DNA of 64,000 bases, from contig NZ_CP046640.1 of the NCBI RefSeq assembly GCF_017751145.1, forward strand, positions 3,638,137-3,702,136, given 5' to 3'. The translations under genes were made by a program, and so were the position numbers. Numbering within the stretch: the first letter of the stretch is position 1; every line of letters starts with the position of its first letter. The notes under the pieces were generated by a model. That model worked only from the letters and a program-made list of their open reading frames with translations, made no database searches and had not been told where the DNA came from. The stretch comes from Iocasia fonsfrigidae. Its GTDB lineage: Bacteria; Bacillota; Halanaerobiia; Halanaerobiales; DTU029. This document shows positions 24,446-32,578 of this stretch, piece after piece.

Positions 24446-25978
24446 TTAATTTTCAGAAATATTATAAAGAACTTGATAACTATCCTTTAGTTTCTGATAT
24501 AAATCTATATAGAGCTGATAATAATCATGATAAATATTTAATTTAGCCTGGTCTGGTTTGTGAACTCTAGCTATCTTGATAGTAGTCTCAACAGCGTCTT
24601 CAAAATTACTGTAAACCCCTACACCTACTCCTGCCAGAATAGCTGCCCCCAGACTGGTTGCCTGGTCTGCATAAGGGATCTTAATCGTTTTATTAGTAAT
24701 ATCAGACTTAAGCTGAGTCCAGACTTCACTATTGGCAGAGCCGCCTACACTATTAAGCTCTTCAGCAACAGCACCCACCTCTTCGGCAGTCTCCAGATTA
24801 TGGCGTAATGAATAAGCAACACCTTCCATCATCGACCTGATCAAATGTTTTCTCTCTTTATCATATGATAAACCAAAAAATACTCCCCTTGCTTTAGTAT
24901 CCCAAAGTGGCGACCTTTCACCAGCCATATAAGGCAAAAACATAAGTCCTTCACTACCGGCCGGAACACTTGCTGCCTCCTGGCTCATGACCTGATAAGG
25001 GTTTTTACCCTGTTCTTCAGCCAGTTTGTGTTCATAAAAACCCAGTTCCTTATTAAACCAGTTAAGAACACCTCCTCCTCCAACTGTACCTCCCTGTAGG
25101 AGCCATTTATCTGGTACTACATGATTACCCAGAATTAATTTTGGATGAATAACTGCCTTATCTAATACAATACTCATTCCTCCGGCCTGTCCGCCTTGTT
25201 CCTGGGTCTGACCAGGTTTAATTACCCCAGCCCCCAGAGTACAACAGGCTGCATCCAGTCCACCAGCAACAACAGGTATCCCCTCTTTTAAACCGGTCTC
25301 TACTGCTGCTGACCTATTTACCTTACCCACAACTTCATGGGGAGAATATAAAGGGGCCATTAAATCTAATGATATATCTAACTCATTAGCAATCTCTTCA
25401 GCCCATTCATCCTTATGTATATCGAAAAAATGAAAACCATAGCCCTGTGATAAATCCTGGGAATATTCTCCACTCAACTTATACACTATATAGGCATTAC
25501 TCTGCAAAAACTTATAAGTTCTTTTATAAATATCAGCTTCATTATCCCTCAACCAGAGCATTTTAGGAGTAATATAGGCTGAATCGACAGGATTGCCATT
25601 AGTATTAATCAGTCTTTCCTCACCAATATAATTTTTCAAATAAATAGTCTGCTTTTCAGCCCTTCTATCAAGCCAGATCATAGCCCTCCTTAAAGGTAAA
25701 CCATCTCTATCAACTGGTAAACAGGCCCAACTATGTCCATCAACACCAATGGCAAGAATATCATCTGTATTTATGTCATAGCTATTTTTTATTTCATTAA
25801 TCCCTCTACAAACCTGCTCCCACCAGTCTCCGGCATCCTGTTCAACACAATTTTCACCAAAATAATATGTCTGGTATTCCCCCAGATAAGTACTAATAAT
25901 ACACCCCGCAAGGTCAAAAAGGCTTATCTTACAGCCAGATGTACCAATATCAATTGCCAGTAAATATTTAGTATCCAT
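24446..25978 (-). CDS. FGGY-family carbohydrate kinase (xylulokinase-like)
   Basis: ATP-dependent sugar kinase of about 510 residues. I use the ATG at 25978, eight bases after GGAG; the longer frame to 26029 lacks a ribosome site. N-terminal phosphate loop AIDIGTSGCKISLFD, substrate region GVDGHSWACLPVD and RRAMIWLDRRA, and the second FGGY signature region SVGGSANSEVWTQLKSDI near 420. First gene of the catabolic operon, 69 bases before the zinc dehydrogenase. Upstream lie repeat B copy 1 and two operator-like AAACGTTTC sites. The nearest described relatives act on xylulose and other ketoses. Confidence 0.9.
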   Translation of the reverse strand: MDTKYLLAIDIGTSGCKISLFDLAGCIISTYLGEYQTYYFGENCVEQDAGDWWEQVCRGINEIKNSYDINTDDILAIGVDGHSWACLPVDRDGLPLRRAMIWLDRRAEKQTIYLKNYIGEERLINTNGNPVDSAYITPKMLWLRDNEADIYKRTYKFLQSNAYIVYKLSGEYSQDLSQGYGFHFFDIHKDEWAEEIANELDISLDLMAPLYSPHEVVGKVNRSAAVETGLKEGIPVVAGGLDAACCTLGAGVIKPGQTQEQGGQAGGMSIVLDKAVIHPKLILGNHVVPDKWLLQGGTVGGGGVLNWFNKELGFYEHKLAEEQGKNPYQVMSQEAASVPAGSEGLMFLPYMAGERSPLWDTKARGVFFGLSYDKERKHLIRSMMEGVAYSLRHNLETAEEVGAVAEELNSVGGSANSEVWTQLKSDITNKTIKIPYADQATSLGAAILAGVGVGVYSNFEDAVETTIKIARVHKPDQAKLNIYHDYYQLYIDLYQKLKDSYQVLYNISEN

Positions 25979-26107
25979 ATAACTTTCTCCTTTAAAATTT
26001 TTGATAGAACAAAGTGACCTAACAATCATTCAAACTTAATCAATAATTATTAATTTTTTTACTATAGGAATTCTTCTTATATAAAGTCAACTTGTTATCA
26101 TAATACA

Positions 26108-26283
26108 GACAAATATATTTACTGGACGACTCTAGAAATTATCCGTAGGCAGGACGCCGAAGGATAATTTCTCGACAGTAAGCGGAGGTAGGACACCGCA
26201 GCGCAACCTTAAACTGTTCTTGGGCGAACTACTTAAATGCGGAGTGCCTGCGGTACACGACAAGGGGAGTAAATATATTTGTC
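26108..26283. repeat. Repeat family B, copy 1
   Basis: Perfect 16-bp terminal inverted repeat (GACAAATATATTTACT, 26108-26123 and 26268-26283). Inside, AGAAATTATCC (26134-26144) pairs with GGATAATTTCT (26162-26172) around the loop GTAGGCAGGACGCCGAA, followed by CGACAGTAAGCGG and a second AGGTAGGACACC motif. This copy is longer than copy 3 because of about 50 extra bases before the right arm. It lies between lacI and the FGGY kinase, downstream of the operators, so it would be in the operon's 5' leader. Confidence 0.85.
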
Positions 26284-26340
26284 GGTCTTTAAAGTTATCT
26301 ACAATCTTAAAAATATCATTTGCCTTTTAGAATTTATTAT

Positions 26341-26382
26341 AAACGTTTCATATTATAATATTATATAGCACTAAACGTTTCG
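26341..26382. promoter_or_regulatory. Two LacI-type operators upstream of the FGGY kinase operon
   Basis: AAACGTTTC (26341-26349) and CTAAACGTTTCG (26371-26382) flank an A/T-rich stretch with two TATAAT-like boxes on the minus strand (26352-26357, 26360-26365). The second site recurs exactly in the promoter of the adjacent lacI gene (27466-27477). No good -35 box is visible. Confidence 0.65.
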
Positions 26383-26399
26383 TTTTAACGCAAAATTTT

Positions 26400-27407
26400 T
26401 CACCCTTCATTTAATTTCCTCACAGAGTCTTTAATAATAATCCTGCTTTTCAAACGGTAGACAGCAGGATGCTTACTCATATCCTTTTTAAGCCTTTTCA
26501 GCATTAATCTGGCGGCTGTTTCACCTATTTCATCCATCGGCTGGGTAACAATGGAAAGAGACGGCTTAATTATCTTGGCCAACTGTAAATTATCATAACC
26601 AATTAGAGATAATTCATCAGGCATTTTAATATCTAGTTCATTTATTCCCATTATAGAACCTAAAGTCATTTCATAATTAGTAACAAAAATAGCTGTCGGT
26701 GGTTCTGCTAGTTTCATCAAATTGATTATTTCCTGATGACCGCTCTCTATCTGATAATCACCAAAGCGTATTAAGTCTTTATCCCTGGCTATATTATAAT
26801 CCTCATGAACCCGATCATACCCAGTTAATCGTTCAACAGCAGTATAATGTTCCTCAGGTCCACAAATAATACCTATCCTTCTGTGTCCCCGGTGAATAAG
26901 CTGTTCAACAGCATCATAGGAACCATTAATATTATCAGTCAGTACTACATCACAATTAACCCCTTCGATATTTCTATCTATTAAAACCACCGGTAAATCT
27001 TTATTAACCTTATTTATTAGTTCATTATCTTCCGAACAACTGGGTACCATAATTATCCCATCAACATTTTTACTAAGTAAAAAATTCAACTTTTCCTTTT
27101 CTAATTTTTCATCTTCTCTATAATCACAAATTATGGTACTATAACCCTTTTGCAGTAGCAGGTTTTCCACCTTAGACACAATAGTCGTAAAAAACAAATT
27201 GGTTAAACTAGGTATTATAATTCCCACTGTCATGGTCTCATTTGTTTTTAAACCTCTAGCCATAACATTAACCTGATAGTCCAGTTTAACAACTGCTTCA
27301 TCTATTAATTCCTTATTCTTATCTAAAACATTACCTCCATTAAGGTATTTAGACACTGTTGCTATAGACACACCTGCATATTTTGCAACATCCTTTATCG
27401 TAGCCAT
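26400..27407 (-). CDS. LacI-family regulator of the polyol/ketose operon
   Basis: Repressor of about 335 residues. The ATG at 27407 is preceded by AAGGTG at 6 bases; a GTG three codons earlier lies inside that ribosome site and is unlikely. The helix-turn-helix ATIKDVAKYAGVSIATVSKY is followed by the hinge VNVMARGLK. The effector domain has TVGIIIPSLTNLFF and LIGYDNLQLAKII. The 12-mer CTAAACGTTTCG occurs in its own promoter and upstream of the FGGY kinase operon, which strongly suggests that it controls both. Confidence 0.93.
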   Translation of the reverse strand: MATIKDVAKYAGVSIATVSKYLNGGNVLDKNKELIDEAVVKLDYQVNVMARGLKTNETMTVGIIIPSLTNLFFTTIVSKVENLLLQKGYSTIICDYREDEKLEKEKLNFLLSKNVDGIIMVPSCSEDNELINKVNKDLPVVLIDRNIEGVNCDVVLTDNINGSYDAVEQLIHRGHRRIGIICGPEEHYTAVERLTGYDRVHEDYNIARDKDLIRFGDYQIESGHQEIINLMKLAEPPTAIFVTNYEMTLGSIMGINELDIKMPDELSLIGYDNLQLAKIIKPSLSIVTQPMDEIGETAARLMLKRLKKDMSKHPAVYRLKSRIIIKDSVRKLNEG

Positions 27408-27465
27408 CTCTATCACCTTTTTATTATGAAATTGTCAAAGTATATTCTTATAAATTACAATAGCG

Positions 27466-27515
27466 CTAAACGTTTCGTGTAATATAATATTAACATTCTG
27501 ACTTATTCCTGTCAA
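27466..27515 (-). promoter_or_regulatory. Promoter and autoregulatory operator of lacI
   Basis: TTGACA (27510-27515) and TAATAT (27487-27492) on the minus strand, 17 bp apart. The operator CTAAACGTTTCG (27466-27477) lies about 10 bases downstream of the -10 box. Confidence 0.75.
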
Positions 27516-27556
27516 GCATTTTTTGAAAATTCCTTCTTATGATAAATTATTCCTTT

Positions 27557-27680
27557 AAGTGTGTGTTCGAAAAGATAAATAGGGGATTATATATCCCTGA
27601 ACGAAGTTAAGGTGTTACCGTTGAGTGAAGGGATATATAATCCCCGGTGGTATATACTGATACTTTTCGAACAGACTCTT
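27557..27680. repeat. Repeat family A, copy 2
   Basis: Same architecture as 3776-3903: outer arms TTCGAAAAG / CTTTTCGAA, inner arms GGGGATTATATATCCCT / AGGGATATATAATCCCC, and the same core. The two copies differ at roughly a dozen positions, and the inner-arm base that differs still allows pairing. It lies between the kdu terminator and the lacI promoter. Confidence 0.85.
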
Positions 27681-27773
27681 TAATAATGATTGCATGATTA
27701 TTTTATCGTAACTAATCTAATTAAATCAAGGATAAAAGCACCTATTTCAGATAAGACATCTTAAAAAATATCA

Positions 27774-27808
27774 AAAAAATGAGGAAGATTTTTGTAAAAA
27801 TCTTCCTC
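27774..27808 (-). terminator. Intrinsic terminator of the kdu operon
   Basis: Perfect 13-bp stem GAGGAAGATTTTT / AAAAATCTTCCTC (27781-27808) with a two-base loop, followed on the minus strand by ATTTTTTTG. It begins 25 bases after the kduD stop. Confidence 0.85.
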
Positions 27809-27833
27809 TATCACATAACAATCTATTTATTAA

Positions 27834-28598
27834 TTAACTGGAAAGCCATCCTCCATCAACAGGAACAATTGCTCCATTCATATAATTAGAAGCTTTAGAA
27901 GCTAAAAATATAGCTGCACCTTTTAAATCTTCATTTTTACCCCATCTTCCAGCAGGTATTCTATTCAGTATGTTTTCACTTCTCTTTTTATCCTGACGAA
28001 GTGGTGCAGTATTATTTGTTGCAATATAACCAGGTGCAATTGCATTCACATTAATATTTTTAGCAGCCAATTCATTACAAAAAGATTTAGTAATACCTGC
28101 CACAGCGTGTTTACTCGCTGTATAAGAAGGAACAAAGACACCTCCCTGATACGACAACATCGATACTATATTAATTATTTTACCTTTTATATTGTTTTCT
28201 ATAAAATATTTAGCAGTTTTTTGACTTAATAAAAACAAACTACGTAAGTTAACAGTTAAAACATCATCCCAGTCTTTTACAGAAAAATCCAATATTGGAT
28301 GTCTTCTTATTATACCAGCATTATTAACTAATATATCTATTTGGCCGTATTTAGCTAATGCTTCTTCTACTATTTTATTAATACTTTCTTCTTCAAGTAA
28401 ATCAACCTGTATCTTCAAGAACTTTTTTCCTGTATTAGATTCAATACTTTTTTTAACTTCAGAAAGATCACTTCTTGCCACCCCAGCAATATCTGCTCCA
28501 GCCTCTGCCAGTCCTTCAGCAATTGAATAACCAATTCCCTTTAGGCTTGAGCAGCCTGTGACAATAGCAATTTTATTATCTAAATTAAATAGATCCAT
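27834..28598 (-). CDS. kduD: 2-dehydro-3-deoxy-D-gluconate/5-keto-4-deoxyuronate-pathway dehydrogenase (SDR, KduD)
   Basis: NAD(H)-dependent short-chain reductase that turns 2,5-diketo-3-deoxygluconate (DKII) into 2-keto-3-deoxygluconate. About 254 residues, starting MDLFNLDNK at 28598, seven bases after AGGAG. Cofactor loop TGCSSLKGIGYSIAEGLA, NNAGIIRRHPI, catalytic Ser in NIVSMLSYQ and YTASK, C-terminal PVDGGW. The region IRRHP with the DW next to it is typical of KduD. It is the last gene of the kdu operon, after kduI by 29 bases, and is followed by an intrinsic terminator. Confidence 0.92.
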   Translation of the reverse strand: MDLFNLDNKIAIVTGCSSLKGIGYSIAEGLAEAGADIAGVARSDLSEVKKSIESNTGKKFLKIQVDLLEEESINKIVEEALAKYGQIDILVNNAGIIRRHPILDFSVKDWDDVLTVNLRSLFLLSQKTAKYFIENNIKGKIINIVSMLSYQGGVFVPSYTASKHAVAGITKSFCNELAAKNINVNAIAPGYIATNNTAPLRQDKKRSENILNRIPAGRWGKNEDLKGAAIFLASKASNYMNGAIVPVDGGWLSS

Positions 28599-28627
28599 TA
28601 TCATACTCCTTTCAATATATTTTGAAG

Positions 28628-29458
28628 TTATTTAAGTCTTCCCATAGGTACATGATCCATATCAGAAAATGTTTGATTTTCACCAACCATTCCCCAGATA
28701 AATGTATAATTAGCTGTCCCTACTCCAGAATGAATTGACCAACTTGGGTTTATAATTGCCTCTTCATTACGGACAACAAGATGTCTTGTTTCATCTGGTT
28801 CTCCCATTAAATGAAAAACTAAATTATCTTCAGCAATATTAAAATAAAAATAAACCTCCATCCTTCTATCATGAGTATGACAAGGCATAGTATTCCAGAC
28901 ATTGTGGGGTTCAAGAAGTGTCATCCCCATTAATAACTGGCAGGTATCTAATACATCTGGATGAAGATATTTATAAATCGTTCTCTTATTTGAATTTTCC
29001 AGTGATCCTGCTTTCTCTGGCTTGGCATCTTTAATATTAATTTTTTTTGTCGGATAAGTTTTATGAGCTGGTGCACTATTTAAATAAAATTTAGCAGGAT
29101 TATCACTATCTTTACTACTAAAAATAATCTCTTTATTTCCCATACCAATATATAGCCCATCCTTTGGGTCAAGTGAATACTCCTCTCCATCGACTTTCAC
29201 AGTACCTTTAGCCCCAATATTTATGACTCCCATTTCTCTCCGGGCCAAAAAATATTCTACACCTATTTCCCTACCTGCCTCCAATTTTAATTCTTGTTTA
29301 ACTGGCTTTATACCTCCAGTAATTATCCTATCAATATAACTATAAACCAATTTAACCTCATCTGAATTAAACAAATCCTGAATCAAAAATTCCTTCCTCA
29401 TCTTTTCTGTTGTATAATGTTTTGCATCTTCCGGGTGTACCCCATTTCTAATTTCCAT
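28628..29458 (-). CDS. kduI: 5-keto-4-deoxyuronate isomerase
   Basis: Isomerises 4-deoxy-L-threo-5-hexosulose uronate (DKI) to DKII in pectin or uronate breakdown. About 276 residues. I start at the ATG at 29458 (MEIRNGVHPED) because it aligns with the E. coli N-terminus; an ATG four codons earlier (29470) is an alternative. Zinc ligands are in PCHTHDRRMEVYFYF (two His and a Glu) and the later His in WSIHSGVGTANY. EFLIQDLF and YSYIDRIITGGI are the typical N-terminal core. It lies between dctM and kduD. Confidence 0.95.
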   Translation of the reverse strand: MEIRNGVHPEDAKHYTTEKMRKEFLIQDLFNSDEVKLVYSYIDRIITGGIKPVKQELKLEAGREIGVEYFLARREMGVINIGAKGTVKVDGEEYSLDPKDGLYIGMGNKEIIFSSKDSDNPAKFYLNSAPAHKTYPTKKINIKDAKPEKAGSLENSNKRTIYKYLHPDVLDTCQLLMGMTLLEPHNVWNTMPCHTHDRRMEVYFYFNIAEDNLVFHLMGEPDETRHLVVRNEEAIINPSWSIHSGVGTANYTFIWGMVGENQTFSDMDHVPMGRLK

Positions 29459-29501
29459 ACTAAACTTCATCCTTTCCTTAATTTAAGATTTTATTAAATT
29501 G

Positions 29502-29513
29502 AAATACGTATTT
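29502..29513. promoter_or_regulatory. Palindrome between dctM and kduI
   Basis: AAATACGTATTT is a perfect 12-bp palindrome in the 72-bp gap before kduI. It is A/T-rich and could be a regulator site or chance. Confidence 0.3.
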
Positions 29514-29542
29514 AAAAATACTAAAACAGGAAAAATCACCTC

Positions 29543-30829
29543 CTAAAAAAACAAACCTGGAACCCATAATGAAACTTTCGGAAAAAAAGTCACTAAAATT
29601 AAAACTAATATATTACAGGCCAGAAAAGGTAGTGTTTCTTTAGCAATATCCATTATCGGCATATCAGAAATCTTTGATGCTGCATTTAAACACATTCCTA
29701 TTGGTGGTGTTGCCAGACCAATACCAAGTCCTACAATTAAAATTGCCCCCAGTTGTAAAAGATCCATACCCAGGGTCTCCATTACTGGAACCAGGACAGG
29801 GCCAAGTAACAATAAAGCCGGACTTACATCAATGAACATTCCTATTAATAATATAAGTATGTCCAAAAAAAACAAAATCCAGAAATAGCTAACATTAAGT
29901 GATAGGATAAAATCACCAATTATGTCTGGTATCCTTTCAAAAGCTAAAATCCAGATGAATGTATAGGCAAAAGAAATTATAATCATAATAGTGCTGGAAG
30001 TAAGTATTGTCTCTCTGGCAACCTCTTTAAAACGATTAATTTTTAATTTCCTGTAGACTAAAAAACCAATTATAACTGCATACAAAACAGCTATTCCAGC
30101 TGATTCAGTAGCTGTAGCAATACCAAAAGAAACAGAAAGCACTATAAAAAGTGGCATTGATATAGAAAGCACCCCATCGACAGATCTTTTTAACATTTCT
30201 TTAAACTCAAACTTTCCTTCTTCAATAGGATGATTATTACGCCGAGAAATTATATATACCAAAATCAACTGGCTTATACCAATCAATATACCTGGTACAA
30301 GTCCTGCTAAAAACAAAGCACCAATTGATTCATTAGAAATCGTCGAATAAATTATCATGGGAATACTGGGAGGAATAATCATCCCAACAGTTGATGAACC
30401 TACAGTAATACCTGTTGCAAATGCTTTACTGAAACCCCTTTTTTCCATTTCAGGGATTAAAACTGAACCTAATGCAGAAGTATCAGAAACCGAAGAACCA
30501 GATACACCACCAAAAATCATACTGGCAATTACATTAACTTCTCCCAGTCCACCCTTAAAAGGCTTTACTAAATAAGAACAAAAATCAATTATCTTCCTGG
30601 TTATACCACTTAAATTCATCAACATCCCTGCCATACAAAACAAGGGTAAGGCTACCATTACAGAACTATTCGCACCTGCCCACATCCTTTGAGGTATCAT
30701 AATTAAAAAATTAGGATTAAACACAAAATATACTATACTGGAAAGACCAAGTGAAAAACTAATTGGTAAACCAATTATAATAAAAAATAATAAGGTTAGT
30801 ATTAATGCTGTAACTGCCATATAATTCAC
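29543..30829 (-). CDS. dctM: TRAP transporter large membrane subunit (DctM family), uronate cluster
   Basis: Transport-conducting subunit for unsaturated uronates, 428 residues, about 12 membrane segments. Landmarks: GLPISFSLGLSSIVYFVF at the start, GGVSGSSVSDTSALGSVLI near 110, GMIIPPSIPMIIYST near 150, GIGLATPPIGMCLNAAS near 365. It follows dctQ by 6 bases. Neighbouring kduI/kduD make a 4-deoxy-5-keto-uronate or unsaturated galacturonide the most likely cargo. Confidence 0.92.
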   Translation of the reverse strand: MNYMAVTALILTLLFFIIIGLPISFSLGLSSIVYFVFNPNFLIMIPQRMWAGANSSVMVALPLFCMAGMLMNLSGITRKIIDFCSYLVKPFKGGLGEVNVIASMIFGGVSGSSVSDTSALGSVLIPEMEKRGFSKAFATGITVGSSTVGMIIPPSIPMIIYSTISNESIGALFLAGLVPGILIGISQLILVYIISRRNNHPIEEGKFEFKEMLKRSVDGVLSISMPLFIVLSVSFGIATATESAGIAVLYAVIIGFLVYRKLKINRFKEVARETILTSSTIMIIISFAYTFIWILAFERIPDIIGDFILSLNVSYFWILFFLDILILLIGMFIDVSPALLLLGPVLVPVMETLGMDLLQLGAILIVGLGIGLATPPIGMCLNAASKISDMPIMDIAKETLPFLACNILVLILVTFFPKVSLWVPGLFF

Positions 30830-30835
30830 TCCTGT

Positions 30836-31303
30836 CTAATTACAATTTTTAATTCTCTGATAAACATCTATAACTACATAAAAAATCATAAATACTGCAC
30901 TTAGTGGTAGAATAAAATATAGATATTTCATAGGTATCCTTATGCCTGGAGTAACAACATTCCCCACTTTATTTATCCATTTAAAACTAACCTTAATTAC
31001 CTGCCAGTATAGATACAAAATTGAAATATCAAAAAATATATTTACTATCTTTTTTGCCTTATCTGGAAATTTTATAGAAAAAATATCTATTGACAGATGT
31101 TCTCCTCGCCTAAATGCCAGAACTGAGCCAAAAAATGTAGTAAATATAAACATAAAGACTATCAATTCCTGCACCCAAACATATGAAATTCCAAATAGAT
31201 ATCTTAAAAACACAGAAATAATTATAGTAATTGTCATTAAAGCAATTACATTTATGGTAATTTTCATTAACAAAGAATCTACAATTTCTATAATTCTATT
31301 CAC
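30836..31303 (-). CDS. dctQ: TRAP transporter small membrane subunit (DctQ family), uronate cluster
   Basis: Small membrane subunit, 155 residues, four predicted membrane segments: about 15-38, 45-65, 85-105 and 125-145. The family motif is FGISYVWVQELIVFMFIF near residue 38 (Trp-x-x-Glu), then the conserved RRGEHLSID. It starts at a non-overlapping position 73 bases after dctP, with a hairpin between the two genes. Confidence 0.9.
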   Translation of the reverse strand: MNRIIEIVDSLLMKITINVIALMTITIIISVFLRYLFGISYVWVQELIVFMFIFTTFFGSVLAFRRGEHLSIDIFSIKFPDKAKKIVNIFFDISILYLYWQVIKVSFKWINKVGNVVTPGIRIPMKYLYFILPLSAVFMIFYVVIDVYQRIKNCN

Positions 31304-31320
31304 ACAATCACCTTCTTTTT

Positions 31321-31346
31321 CAGGGCCAGTCTTATAACCGACCCTG
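31321..31346 (-). promoter_or_regulatory. Hairpin between dctP and dctQ (uronate cluster)
   Basis: Arms CAGGGCCAG and CCGACCCTG pair over 9 bp on minus-strand RNA, including two G-U wobbles. The following sequence is A-rich, not a U-tract. Same location as the hairpin in the first TRAP operon. Confidence 0.65.
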
Positions 31347-31376
31347 TTTTTTTACTAATCTAAATTTCTTATTATA

Positions 31377-32369
31377 CTATTCTGCAGTTCTTATCTCATC
31401 TATTTCTGCCTGAGTAAAGAAACCCTCTTTAATGTAATAATCATATACTGCTTGTGATTTCTCAATAAATTGTACCCTCTGTTCTTCAGTTAAATAATTT
31501 ACTTCCATTTTGTCTTTCAAAATTTCAAAAGAATCCTCGGTTGCTTCACGATTTAATTTGTCATTATAAATCATCATTTTTTCTGCACATTTTTTTAGTA
31601 TTGCCTTTAAGTCTGAATCAAGGGAATTATACCAATCTAAGCTAACATATAGTGGACTGGGATGGAACTGGTAGTTAACTATCGTTAGGTATTTTTGTAC
31701 TTCATATAATTTTTTGTCTACCATATTTGTAAATGGATTTTCCTGACCATCTGCAACTCCAGTTTTTAAGGCCATATATAGTTCAGCATAAGGAACAGAT
31801 ACTGGGTTACCACCTATTGCTTTAACCGTTTTAATGATACTATCTATAGGTGGTGTTCTCATCTTAAGACCACTCATATCTTCAGGTGTTTTGACAGGCC
31901 TCTTATTATTACTAAAATTCCTTAACCCACCTGCCACACCAGTGGCCAGTATCTTAATATTATTCTTTTCTGTAGTTGCTGCAATCTTATCCCCAATTGG
32001 ACCACGGATAATAGAATATACAGAATCAATATCTTTGAATAAAAATGGCATAGTATAAATTAATAGCTTTGGAGATGCGGCTTCAAACTGTCCACCTAAG
32101 GTTGCCTGAATTGCTCCAACTTTTACAGTTTCCATCATTTCTGCTTCTGTACCTAGTTGATTAGAGGGATATATTCTTACTTTAATTCTACCGTTTGTTT
32201 CTTTTTCAACAAGTGATTTAAAATATACACATGCCTTATGTCGTGGGGTCTTTACCGATTGACTATGACCAATTTTCATTTCATAATCTACCGCCAGAAC
32301 ACTTCCACTCATTATAAGACTAAACACCCAAAACAGAACAATACCTAAAACAATTTTACTATTCCTCAT
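31377..32369 (-). CDS. dctP: TRAP transporter periplasmic solute-binding protein, uronate cluster
   Basis: Receptor of 330 residues with a signal peptide MRNSKIVLGIVLFWVFSLIM...VLA and no lipobox Cys. The mature protein starts VDYEMKIGHSQSVKTPRHKA and carries RIKVRIYPSNQLGTEAEMME, the Arg-containing GLKMRTPPIDSIIKTVKAIG, and the family signature PVSYAELYMAL...GVADGQENP, read here as PVSVPYAELYMALKTG. First gene of the transporter after the IclR regulator. Resembles TRAP receptors for galacturonate or unsaturated uronates by context only. Confidence 0.92.
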   Translation of the reverse strand: MRNSKIVLGIVLFWVFSLIMSGSVLAVDYEMKIGHSQSVKTPRHKACVYFKSLVEKETNGRIKVRIYPSNQLGTEAEMMETVKVGAIQATLGGQFEAASPKLLIYTMPFLFKDIDSVYSIIRGPIGDKIAATTEKNNIKILATGVAGGLRNFSNNKRPVKTPEDMSGLKMRTPPIDSIIKTVKAIGGNPVSVPYAELYMALKTGVADGQENPFTNMVDKKLYEVQKYLTIVNYQFHPSPLYVSLDWYNSLDSDLKAILKKCAEKMMIYNDKLNREATEDSFEILKDKMEVNYLTEEQRVQFIEKSQAVYDYYIKEGFFTQAEIDEIRTAE

Positions 32370-32457
32370 TTTTTTCCTCCCCTTTTTTATACGCTAAGAA
32401 AATATATTATAAAATATGTAATCAATACCCCCTTTTCAAATATTTTTAGATGAATAA

Positions 32458-32542
32458 TAAACCTAAAACAAATTTTAGGTTTAAATTATATTTAATGATT
32501 TAAATAGCAATTTATTTTTCATATATATAAAACTTTTTTCAC
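32458..32542. promoter_or_regulatory. Inverted repeat and possible KdgR-like site upstream of dctP
   Basis: Perfect 10-bp arms AAACCTAAAA / TTTTAGGTTT (32458-32481) with a 4-base loop may end the iclR transcript. TATAAAACTTTTTTCAC (32526-32542) resembles the site in the iclR promoter (TGAAA-N5-TTTCA type) with one mismatch per half. The rest of 32370-32578 is A/T-rich. Confidence 0.4.
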
Positions 32543-32578
32543 GAATAAAAGCAAAAAAATATACTTATTTATAAAAGT

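Noticed and set aside
26108-26283. Repeat B as an insertion sequence
   Set aside because: No coding sequence between the arms and the arms differ between copies, which is not expected of transposon ends recognised by one enzyme.
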